Positions 1 through 7,872 of a stretch of DNA of 11,265 nucleotides are shown one piece after another. The notes beneath the pieces are model-generated. The model made no database searches. It was not told the origin of the DNA and saw only the letters and a program-made list of their open reading frames with translations. Position numbers and translations under genes: made by a program. This DNA comes from MGBC120314 sp964403785 (lineage in GTDB: Bacteria > Bacillota > Clostridia > Lachnospirales > Lachnospiraceae). Where the stretch lies: contig CAYOHM010000065.1 in NCBI GenBank assembly GCA_964403785.1, positions 1-11,265 of the forward strand. The letters are read 5' to 3'. Each line of letters starts with the position of its first letter. The first letter of the stretch is position 1.

Positions 1-55
1 AATCGCTTTGGGCATATTTATTTAATTTATCGTATAAATTATCTCTGTTTTTCAT
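1..55 (-). CDS. 5' end of a possible Orn/Lys/Arg-family PLP decarboxylase (partial)
   Basis: An ATG at 55 opens a frame that runs off the left edge without a stop. It encodes 18 residues, MKNRDNLYDKLNKYAQSD. It begins only four bases after the stop codon of the membrane-protein gene, in the tight spacing seen through this operon, although the ribosome-binding site is weak (TAAGG overlapping the previous stop). The stretch LYDKLNKYAQSD resembles, from memory, the extreme N-terminus of Firmicutes fold-type I arginine/lysine/ornithine decarboxylases, where a similar segment precedes a PFHMPGHK-like motif. That motif would lie just outside the window, so the assignment is inference from very little sequence. 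That a downstream gene starts here is more certain than what it encodes. Confidence 0.5.
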   Translation of the reverse strand, partial: MKNRDNLYDKLNKYAQSD

Positions 56-59
56 TGCC

Positions 60-2099
60 TTAATCCAGCTTCAAAATCCACCCATACTGGTTTTCATATT
101 CCGTCCACATAATGTCATATGCCTGCTTATAATATTCATACGGACCATTGTAATCCTTCTGGACAAATATATATTCTATTCCCAGCTTTTCTAAGTCCTC
201 ACGTATATTAAAGGAATGATATTCCGCGTTATTGAGGTTTTCAGGATGCTGCTCAATATCCTGGTCCGTCAGATAATAGTAATATTCCTTAAGGTGGCTG
301 AGCTCCTCACCGAAATACGGAATATACGTGTCCTCACGCTTTGAAATCTCATATACCTTATAATAGATTTCCTGCATCTGTCTTGATACGTTGCCGCCGT
401 CCCCCAGCATCGTACTGTTGTTAATGTAAACGCCGTAAAGGCTTTCAAGAGTGTTTGTCTGCCAAATCCAGCTGTTTACCTCGCTAAGCTTGCTGTCTAT
501 TCCGGCAAGTGCCACAAACATAAATACATAAACCGTCCCCAGATAGACGAGAGCCGGCTGTCTTAGCTGACCATCAAGCACGGCAAAAAACTGATAGCCG
601 ATACCCATCAGCATCGTCCATATGATAAAATGCATCTTATAGAAGTAATAGCTGCCGATATATCCTTCAACAACACATATGAGAAACCATACCGTAAGAA
701 TAAAGGTAAACAGCAAAATCCACAGTACCGCCTCATTTTTTCTCTTCTTGACTGCATCCACCGCATAAAGCACCATAGGGAAAAATAAAATTATAAAATT
801 GGCATATGGTTCTCTGTAAATATTGCCATCCATATACATACCGTTCTCTTCCTGCGTATACCTAACCAACATTCCCTGATAGATAAATTTGTACGCAAGG
901 AACACAACTGCTGCCCCCAGAATAATTCCAATAACAAGTCTGAGCTTTTTATGTCTGGCAAAGGCTGTTGAAGTCTTCTTTGTTATTTCATCAATATCCT
1001 TCCCTGTTTTCTTCGTCATAACAAACAGTACCGCGTATGCAATAAGCGCAAGCAGTACGAACACAAGTGCCAAAATAAGCAGCATAGGAAGAAGCGTACT
1101 CCAATACCTCGGAGCAATATAGCTTACGCAAAGCGCACCCGGAGCTGCAAAATCAATAAGCAGCGTAAGGAGCGAAATTGCAGAAAAAAGCCTTCTCCTG
1201 CGTTTTAGGTAAATAAACATATAAACCAGCTCACCCGCTATAATTGCAGGCGCAAACTGTGTATATGAAAGACATACAAGCGTATTTGCCGCAAAAAGCA
1301 GCAATATCCATGTCCATGCGCGTACCGTTCTGTTTTCAATCTTCTGAAGCACCCATAACAGGAACGTAAGAGAAAGCACACCTGCTCCGAGGTACTCAAA
1401 GCCGTACAGCAAATCAGTCAGCGGATATCCGATGAAGTAAAAAAACGTAAACAAAACGCCCAGCAGATAGGAATATTTATTTACTGCATATTTTCTTATC
1501 CAGCACCAGAAAGCCGCCCCCATAAGGAAGAACATAAAAAGGTCAGCCAGCATATATGCCCTGTACCAGTTTGAAGCACCGATAACCGGATCAAGCACCT
1601 TTATGAAAATCATATCCAGCAGGTACATTACATATCTGTTGTGCACCACTTCGCTGCCGGTGATTATCTTCTGGTTGTAAATAATATCCTTAACATACTC
1701 AAAATGCCTTGCGGAATCTGCCGAGCCATATGCAAATACGTCAAACCTGACTCCGAATCTCATAACTGCAATAATAACCGTGATAAAAATAAGCATCAGC
1801 ATAACCAAAATATCTTTTTTGCTGACATAATATCTTTGTATTTTTCTTCTGGCACGGATAAATGCAAATGTCACAGCTGTGATAAGAACATTAATCGCCG
1901 ATAAAGTAAATAAATTAAAAGGAATACCGATAAGAGAAGCAAGTCCCCCTATAAACGTCCACAGCCCCAAAAGAAAAACAAATGTCATAACAGTCCAGAC
2001 TATCAGATTGGCCTTTTCTTTTCTTTTGGGAAATTTAATCAGAATAACCATTGTTAAAACGGTTGTTATAATAAATAAAATCGCTCCTAAAATGTCCAC
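60..2099 (-). CDS. Multi-pass membrane protein, possible GT-C type glycosyltransferase
   Basis: This encodes 679 residues from a GTG start preceded by AGGGGG at 2107-2112, seven bases upstream, and lies 16 bases after manC. I count about 14 to 16 hydrophobic segments between residues 3 and 533. Examples are 3-22, 32-52, 58-81, 96-113, 181-199, 229-251, 335-361, 388-403, 457-477 and 517-533. A loop after the fourth segment (about 114-180) carries GSADSARHFEYVKD, with D128 a candidate for the acidic residue that GT-C enzymes place in an early extracytoplasmic loop. Residues from about 535 to the end form a polar, Tyr-rich soluble tail, with IEYIFVQKDY near 641-650. This layout fits lipid-linked-sugar glycosyltransferases and related YfhO-like proteins. 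The operon context (GDP-mannose and UDP-sugar synthesis) suggests transfer of a sugar to a surface glycan. I do not recognise a specific family, and a polymerase or flippase role is possible. Confidence 0.75.
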   Translation of the reverse strand: MDILGAILFIITTVLTMVILIKFPKRKEKANLIVWTVMTFVFLLGLWTFIGGLASLIGIPFNLFTLSAINVLITAVTFAFIRARRKIQRYYVSKKDILVMLMLIFITVIIAVMRFGVRFDVFAYGSADSARHFEYVKDIIYNQKIITGSEVVHNRYVMYLLDMIFIKVLDPVIGASNWYRAYMLADLFMFFLMGAAFWCWIRKYAVNKYSYLLGVLFTFFYFIGYPLTDLLYGFEYLGAGVLSLTFLLWVLQKIENRTVRAWTWILLLFAANTLVCLSYTQFAPAIIAGELVYMFIYLKRRRRLFSAISLLTLLIDFAAPGALCVSYIAPRYWSTLLPMLLILALVFVLLALIAYAVLFVMTKKTGKDIDEITKKTSTAFARHKKLRLVIGIILGAAVVFLAYKFIYQGMLVRYTQEENGMYMDGNIYREPYANFIILFFPMVLYAVDAVKKRKNEAVLWILLFTFILTVWFLICVVEGYIGSYYFYKMHFIIWTMLMGIGYQFFAVLDGQLRQPALVYLGTVYVFMFVALAGIDSKLSEVNSWIWQTNTLESLYGVYINNSTMLGDGGNVSRQMQEIYYKVYEISKREDTYIPYFGEELSHLKEYYYYLTDQDIEQHPENLNNAEYHSFNIREDLEKLGIEYIFVQKDYNGPYEYYKQAYDIMWTEYENQYGWILKLD

Positions 2100-2115
2100 T
2101 ATCCAACCCCCTGAA

Positions 2116-3183
2116 TCACAAATACTGATTCATACCTTCCTGCTTGAGCCTGTCTACAATCTTCTTAACATCCTGTACCCGGTCCTTGCTGCACACCATA
2201 ATACCGTCAGCGGTTTCAACCACCACTATATTATCAACGCCCAAGGTTGTAACAAGCCTTGTGTCCGAATATACTACGCTGTTGGTAGTATCTATATTCA
2301 CACAGTTACCAACTACAACATTACCATTGTCGTCCTCTTCATGCATAACCTTGAGCATATCAAAGCTTCCAACATCATTCCATCCAAATTCACCCGGGAC
2401 AACCAGTACATCCTGCGACTGCTCCATAATTCCATAATCAATGGATATGCTTCTAATCTGCGGATAAATCTCATCCAGCACAGCCTGTTCTGAGTCAGTG
2501 TTCATTGCCTCTCCCAGCCTTGTGACAGCCTCATAAATATCGGGAAGAAACTTTTCAAAATTCTTGAGTATGACGGATGCCTTCCAAATAAACATACCGC
2601 TGTTCCAGACATAATTTCCTGATGCGACATACTGACCTGCTGTTTGTAAATCAGGCTTTTCCTTAAACTCGGAAACCGGCTTTGCATCTGCCTGCACACT
2701 GTCATCATACTTAATATAACCATATCCCGTAGCAGGAAAGGTCGGAGTAATGCCCACAGTCACGAGCTTATCGCCTTTCTGCGCTGCCTCTACGGCAATA
2801 CCGAGAATCCTTGTAAACTCATCCGTATCCTTAATAAACGCATCCGACGGAGTAATAACCATAATTCCGTCACCATATTTGCGGATAATTTCCATAGCTG
2901 CATAACCAATACACGCCGCCGTATTGCGAGCAGACGGTTCAGATAGGATATGGTCGGCCCTGATGCGTCCGGCAGTTACCCTCTTCATCTCCTGTGCCTG
3001 AGTTTTATTAGTTACAATAAAAATATCCTCCTTAGCAGCGGTTTTTGCAAGACGGTCAATAGTCTCATTAACCATAATCTCCTTACCACTAAGGTTAAGA
3101 AGCTGCTTTGGCTTAGCCTGCCTGGAAAGAGGCCAGAACCTTGTGCCGCCTCCGCCTGCCATAATAACTCCGTATATTTTCAT
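2116..3183 (-). CDS. manC: Mannose-1-phosphate guanylyltransferase (GDP-mannose synthesis)
   Basis: This makes GDP-mannose from mannose 1-phosphate and GTP in the cytoplasm, for surface glycans. The 355-residue protein is a single nucleotidyltransferase domain with a short C-terminal extension and no fused isomerase. The diagnostic motifs are intact: GGGGTRFWPLSR (residues 10-21) with the catalytic Arg15, PKQ (25-27), EPSARNTAA (82-90), TPSD (111-114), FKEKP (173-177) and GWNDVGSF (267-274). I chose the ATG at 3183 over the one at 3195. GGAGG at 3189-3193 lies five bases before the 3183 start, while the 3195 ATG has no Shine-Dalgarno and itself overlaps that GGAGG site. The gene follows the 780-residue fusion after a short gap and is probably cotranscribed. 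It is likely the working guanylyltransferase of the operon, since the paralogous domain upstream has lost key residues. Confidence 0.93.
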   Translation of the reverse strand: MKIYGVIMAGGGGTRFWPLSRQAKPKQLLNLSGKEIMVNETIDRLAKTAAKEDIFIVTNKTQAQEMKRVTAGRIRADHILSEPSARNTAACIGYAAMEIIRKYGDGIMVITPSDAFIKDTDEFTRILGIAVEAAQKGDKLVTVGITPTFPATGYGYIKYDDSVQADAKPVSEFKEKPDLQTAGQYVASGNYVWNSGMFIWKASVILKNFEKFLPDIYEAVTRLGEAMNTDSEQAVLDEIYPQIRSISIDYGIMEQSQDVLVVPGEFGWNDVGSFDMLKVMHEEDDNGNVVVGNCVNIDTTNSVVYSDTRLVTTLGVDNIVVVETADGIMVCSKDRVQDVKKIVDRLKQEGMNQYL

Positions 3184-3188
3184 AAAAA

Positions 3189-3193
3189 CCTCC
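3189..3193 (-). promoter_or_regulatory. Ribosome-binding site that decides the manC start
   Basis: GGAGG on the minus strand lies five bases before the ATG at 3183. It overlaps the in-frame ATG at 3195, which has no site of its own, so translation should begin at 3183 and not four codons earlier. Confidence 0.8.
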
Positions 3194-3202
3194 ATACTAT
3201 AA

Positions 3203-3210
3203 ATTATATC
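3203..3210 (-). promoter_or_regulatory. Possible internal extended -10 element before manC
   Basis: On the minus strand TGATATAAT covers the stop codon of the fusion gene and the short gap to manC. It contains a perfect TATAAT (3203-3208) with the TG of an extended -10 one base upstream. No good -35 is visible 16 to 18 bases away. A transcript from here would start about ten bases before the manC ATG, with its Shine-Dalgarno close to the 5' end. AT-rich chance occurrence is quite possible. Confidence 0.25.
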
Positions 3211-5551
3211 ATAAATGTGTCACAATAATATCACAGCATCCCGCTATGGTAAGAATATCCTTCTTGGCAGGCACAAATATGCTGTCACCGCGGCGCACCT
3301 CAATGCTTTGCTGCGTGTCGCTTATAACAGCCGTTCCTTCCACAATCATAACCGACCTAAAGGATGCCTCATCAATAGGGAGCTTAAGCTCACTGCGTAT
3401 AGAATATCTGCTGCACTCAAAATATTTGCACTGAACAAGTAGTTCCTTGGAATTACCCAAGGCATCAGTTTCCACAATATTTTTATGCTTTTCTTCCAAA
3501 AGAGCTTTGCCTTCAAATGCCGTATTTACTACATCTATCGCCTTGTCAATGTGAAGCTGGCGTGGGTTGCCGAGCTTGTCCCTTCTGTCATAATCATACA
3601 TACGATACGTGCAGTTTGAGCTCTGCTGAATCTCACAAATCAAAATTCCGCCGCCGATTGCATGAATAGTCCCGGCTTTAACATAGAACACGTCACCCTT
3701 ATGAACATATACCTTATTAAGCACCTCCAGAATTGTATTATTTTCAATTCTCCTTCGAAGCTCGTCCTTGGATATATTTTCTCTGGTTCCGTAATAAATA
3801 AATGCACCTTCATCACAGTCCATAATGTACCACATTTCGTTCTTTCCGTACTCGCCCTCATTCTTTAAGGCATATTCGTCATCCGGATGTATCTGTATGG
3901 AAAGAGGATTTGCCGCATCAATAAACTTGATAAGAATCGGAAATCTGTCATAGTGCTGGCATTTCCAGCCCAGCTTATCCTTACCGATTGCAGCAAGATA
4001 ATCATTAAAATACATACCCTTATAAGCACCGCTTGCAACCTTGCTTACGCCATCCGCATGTGCTGACAGTTCCCAGCTCTCTGCGATAACGTCCAGCTCA
4101 CAGTCCTTGCCGAGCTCATCACGTATTCTTGTTCCGCCCCATAAATAATCCTTAAAAGCGGGTGACAGCTTTATAAACTGATTCTGCTGTTTTTCATCGA
4201 CAGTATTGCCAAGCCTTATGACATCGGACTCGACAACGTGAAGTCCTACTGCCACCTCGACAATTTCAACATCCTCGGGTGTATTGTTAAAAACCTTGTG
4301 AACAGTTCCTATGGGAACAGAAATACATTCTCCCATATGGTAATCCCTTGTGGTCAGATGTTTTTCATCAGTTCCCAGTGTAATCGTAGGAGTACCCTTT
4401 ACGACAGTCCACTGTTCAGACCTATACTCGTGTTTGTGAAGTGCAAACTCCATACCTGGGGCAACCGTAACCTTTTTTACCTTGTAGCCGTCGCCCTTTT
4501 TAAGAAGCTCATGCTTGCCCCACTCCCTGTATGAGGTTGTATTATAGTCAAAAAAATCCACATAATGGTCATGATTTTCCAAAATAATATTTCGGATATC
4601 ATCAGCGCTGTCCCTGTCGGTTACATACAGAGCATCCTCCGTATTCACAACCACCGCATCATCAAGCCCGTTGACAACAACCAGCTTATTATCCGCTTCA
4701 TTTATTACCGTTGCCCTTGAATGATTGACAAGGGTATTTTTCTTTTCATTGGATTCAATATATTTTGCAAATGTATCAAAGCTTCCGATATCATTCCAGC
4801 TATAATGGCACTCAAGAAGATAAAGCCTTCTGCTGCGGCACAAATATGCCTCGTCAATGCTTACCGGAGTATAATTAAGACCGTCAGTTGAAACTACATA
4901 ATCATTTTGCGGCATAGCATCAACAACCTGCCTGCTTACAGCGTATAAATTATTATTGACCTTCTTAACATCATCTATCAGTGTCGCAGCGCTGCAGATA
5001 ATGACACCAATGTTCCAGAAGCAGTTTCCGTCCGCAATAAGCCTTGCCGCAGTTTCACTCTCCGGTCTGTACATTACCTGCTGCACATTATCCTTATTGC
5101 CTATAACGTACGAAAACTTGGCAGTAACCCTGTCCGGTCTTACGCCATGAAGAATAATGCGTCCCTGAGAAATCAGCTTTATTGATTCAATCATATCCTC
5201 CTGATAGGAGCTGCCCTCTATCCACGTATCGGAACGTATCACCAGAATATCCTGCTGCCTTCCCGCAAGCATCGCAGCCACCATAACCGGAAGTGCCGTC
5301 TTAAGGCTGCCTTCCTCCGAAAGGATGCGGTACTTTACGCCCTGAATTGCACGCATCTGGCTCTCGACAATATATCTGTATTCCTTGTTGGTTGTAATAA
5401 TAAATTCATCACAAAAGGTCATATTTCGGACAATATTTTCCTGAAGCATCGACCTGCCTGCACGAAACGGCATAAACTGCTTAGGATACTGTTGTCTTGA
5501 TAACGGCCAGAGAACATCCCCTATTCCTCCGGCAAGAACTATACACTTCAT
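3209..5551 (-). CDS. Three-domain fusion: degenerate mannose-1-phosphate guanylyltransferase, cupin phosphomannose isomerase, class I mannose-6-phosphate isomerase
   Basis: This encodes 780 residues. Residues 1-260 have the ManC fold, followed by a beta-helix-like link to about 330. Residues 335-445 are a type II phosphomannose isomerase cupin with both cupin motifs intact: G366, H372, H374, E379, G386, then G407, P413, G415, H418, N422. Residues 455-780 are a class I (ManA-type) isomerase with the probable zinc ligands Q553, H555, E572 and H630, and the conserved WGGT (471-474) and R650. Both isomerase parts could interconvert fructose 6-phosphate and mannose 6-phosphate. The N-terminal domain reads GGIGDVLWPLSR instead of GGxGTRLWPLSR. 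It lacks the RNTA motif (SLKTAL) and has YRP at 161-163 where FVEKP is expected. It keeps PKQF and SWNDIGSF. I infer that it no longer makes GDP-mannose. The start at 5551 has AGGAG ten bases upstream, and the gene begins six bases after the dehydratase stop, suggesting translational coupling. Confidence 0.9.
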   Translation of the reverse strand: MKCIVLAGGIGDVLWPLSRQQYPKQFMPFRAGRSMLQENIVRNMTFCDEFIITTNKEYRYIVESQMRAIQGVKYRILSEEGSLKTALPVMVAAMLAGRQQDILVIRSDTWIEGSSYQEDMIESIKLISQGRIILHGVRPDRVTAKFSYVIGNKDNVQQVMYRPESETAARLIADGNCFWNIGVIICSAATLIDDVKKVNNNLYAVSRQVVDAMPQNDYVVSTDGLNYTPVSIDEAYLCRSRRLYLLECHYSWNDIGSFDTFAKYIESNEKKNTLVNHSRATVINEADNKLVVVNGLDDAVVVNTEDALYVTDRDSADDIRNIILENHDHYVDFFDYNTTSYREWGKHELLKKGDGYKVKKVTVAPGMEFALHKHEYRSEQWTVVKGTPTITLGTDEKHLTTRDYHMGECISVPIGTVHKVFNNTPEDVEIVEVAVGLHVVESDVIRLGNTVDEKQQNQFIKLSPAFKDYLWGGTRIRDELGKDCELDVIAESWELSAHADGVSKVASGAYKGMYFNDYLAAIGKDKLGWKCQHYDRFPILIKFIDAANPLSIQIHPDDEYALKNEGEYGKNEMWYIMDCDEGAFIYYGTRENISKDELRRRIENNTILEVLNKVYVHKGDVFYVKAGTIHAIGGGILICEIQQSSNCTYRMYDYDRRDKLGNPRQLHIDKAIDVVNTAFEGKALLEEKHKNIVETDALGNSKELLVQCKYFECSRYSIRSELKLPIDEASFRSVMIVEGTAVISDTQQSIEVRRGDSIFVPAKKDILTIAGCCDIIVTHL

Positions 5552-5557
5552 ATCGTA

Positions 5558-7414
<1,857 letters not shown>

Positions 7415-7458
7415 ATGTGCTTAAACTCCTTGTCCGTACATTATTTCTATATTTTTTC

Positions 7459-7486
7459 ATTATATAACAAAAGATTAGTTTTGCAA
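7459..7486 (-). promoter_or_regulatory. Sigma-A type promoter of the polysaccharide-precursor operon
   Basis: On the minus strand TTGCAA (7481-7486) and a perfect TATAAT (7459-7464) are separated by 16 bases. Transcription would begin near 7452, giving a leader of about 37 bases before the dehydratase ATG at 7414. The leader holds the AAGGAG site at 7426-7431. The downstream genes are spaced 4 to 16 bases apart, so this may drive all five of them. Confidence 0.7.
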
Positions 7487-7525
7487 ACAATTTTCAGGTG
7501 GAGGGACAGTTTTATTGCTTTATAA

Positions 7526-7535
7526 TTGTATACAA
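7526..7535. promoter_or_regulatory. Perfect 10-bp palindrome TTGTATACAA, possible operator
   Basis: TTGTATACAA is fully self-complementary and has the general look of GntR-type half-sites (TTGT...ACAA). It lies about 40 bases upstream of the -35 of the polysaccharide operon promoter. No regulator gene is in the window, and a 10-bp AT-rich palindrome can arise by chance. Confidence 0.3.
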
Positions 7536-7560
7536 GGTTTTGATAATGTTATAGTTGAAT

Positions 7561-7602
7561 GTCGGCGATACGCCGTGACTAATACCTGTCTGAGAGACAG
7601 GT
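7561..7602. repeat. Pair of short adjacent hairpins
   Basis: Two stem-loops lie next to each other. CGGCG-ATA-CGCCG sits within 7561-7579. ACCTGTCT-GAG-AGACAGGT at 7584-7602 has eight perfect pairs. Neither is followed by a T-run on either strand, so they are not convincing intrinsic terminators. Their role is unknown, and they could belong to the same structured element as the inverted repeats further right. Confidence 0.55.
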
Positions 7603-7697
7603 GATATTCTCTGAATTGTTATTCTATTCGTTGGTCTAAGTTTGTGTATGAAGATTCCAATACACTCATAATTCCCCACTAGTGCACCAAGGCAGTA

Positions 7698-7822
7698 GGT
7701 TTGCAGGTGCAATTTTAAGGCAATTGTTTGCCGTCGGTACTTAGGCAGCGTATTTTGCTGCCTTACGTACCGCTACGGCAAACTCTTAGCGGGAGCTGGC
7801 CTTAAAATTGTGCCTACAAACC
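7698..7822. repeat. 125-bp nested inverted repeat (large stem-loop, possible MITE-like element or structured RNA)
   Basis: Outer arms 7698-7721 and 7799-7822 are inverted copies matching at 21 of 24 positions, and all three differences are transitions. Inside lies a second long hairpin. Bases 7726-7740 pair with 7767-7783 (15 pairs with a two-base CT bulge). Then comes a small internal loop, then GGCAGC (7744-7749) pairing with GCTGCC (7757-7762) around the loop GTATTTT. The element lies between two genes, encodes nothing credible and lacks a terminator-like T-run. It could be a miniature inverted-repeat element, a 3' stabilising structure for the surface-protein mRNA, or a small RNA. The sequence does not decide between these. 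Confidence 0.75.
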
Positions 7823-7870
7823 CTTCCTCTTAACGAAAGCGGGCCTTAAAATCGCGTCCACAAACCGTTC
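7783..7870. repeat. Two tandem 44-bp direct repeats
   Basis: Bases 7783-7826 and 7827-7870 are adjacent direct copies matching at 35 of 44 positions. Seven of the nine differences are transitions. Each contains the arm GCCTTAAAAT...CAAACC. The first copy supplies the right arm of the 125-bp inverted repeat. The second offers an alternative partner for the left arm (7698-7721 with 7843-7866, 19 of 24 positions, all differences transitions). The second copy ends two bases beyond the stop codon of the surface-protein gene. Confidence 0.75.
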
Positions 7871-7872
7871 CT

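Larger units (their letters stand above)
7415..7872. other. Gene-free intergenic region rich in secondary structure
   Basis: This 458-bp gap separates the surface-protein gene from the polysaccharide operon. The only open frame of note (7512-7712, minus, 66 codons) needs a TTG start, has no ribosome-binding site and overlaps the repeats, so I do not call it a gene. From left to right the region contains the operon promoter, a perfect palindrome (7526-7535), two small hairpins (7561-7579 and 7584-7602), a 125-bp nested inverted repeat (7698-7822) and a 44-bp direct repeat (7783-7870). No classical GC-hairpin plus T-run terminator is present on either strand. Confidence 0.8.

Noticed and set aside
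1879..2493. Plus-strand open frame of 204 codons
   Set aside because: It lies antisense across the junction of two well-supported minus-strand genes, crosses both gene ends, has no ribosome-binding site and shows no recognisable protein features.
7512..7712. Minus-strand 66-codon frame in the intergenic region
   Set aside because: It starts with TTG, lacks a Shine-Dalgarno and overlaps an inverted-repeat arm. Kept only as a possible part of a repeat element.
7726..7783. Intrinsic terminator for the surface-protein gene
   Set aside because: The hairpin is strong, but neither strand has a T-run after it, so a standard factor-independent terminator cannot be claimed.
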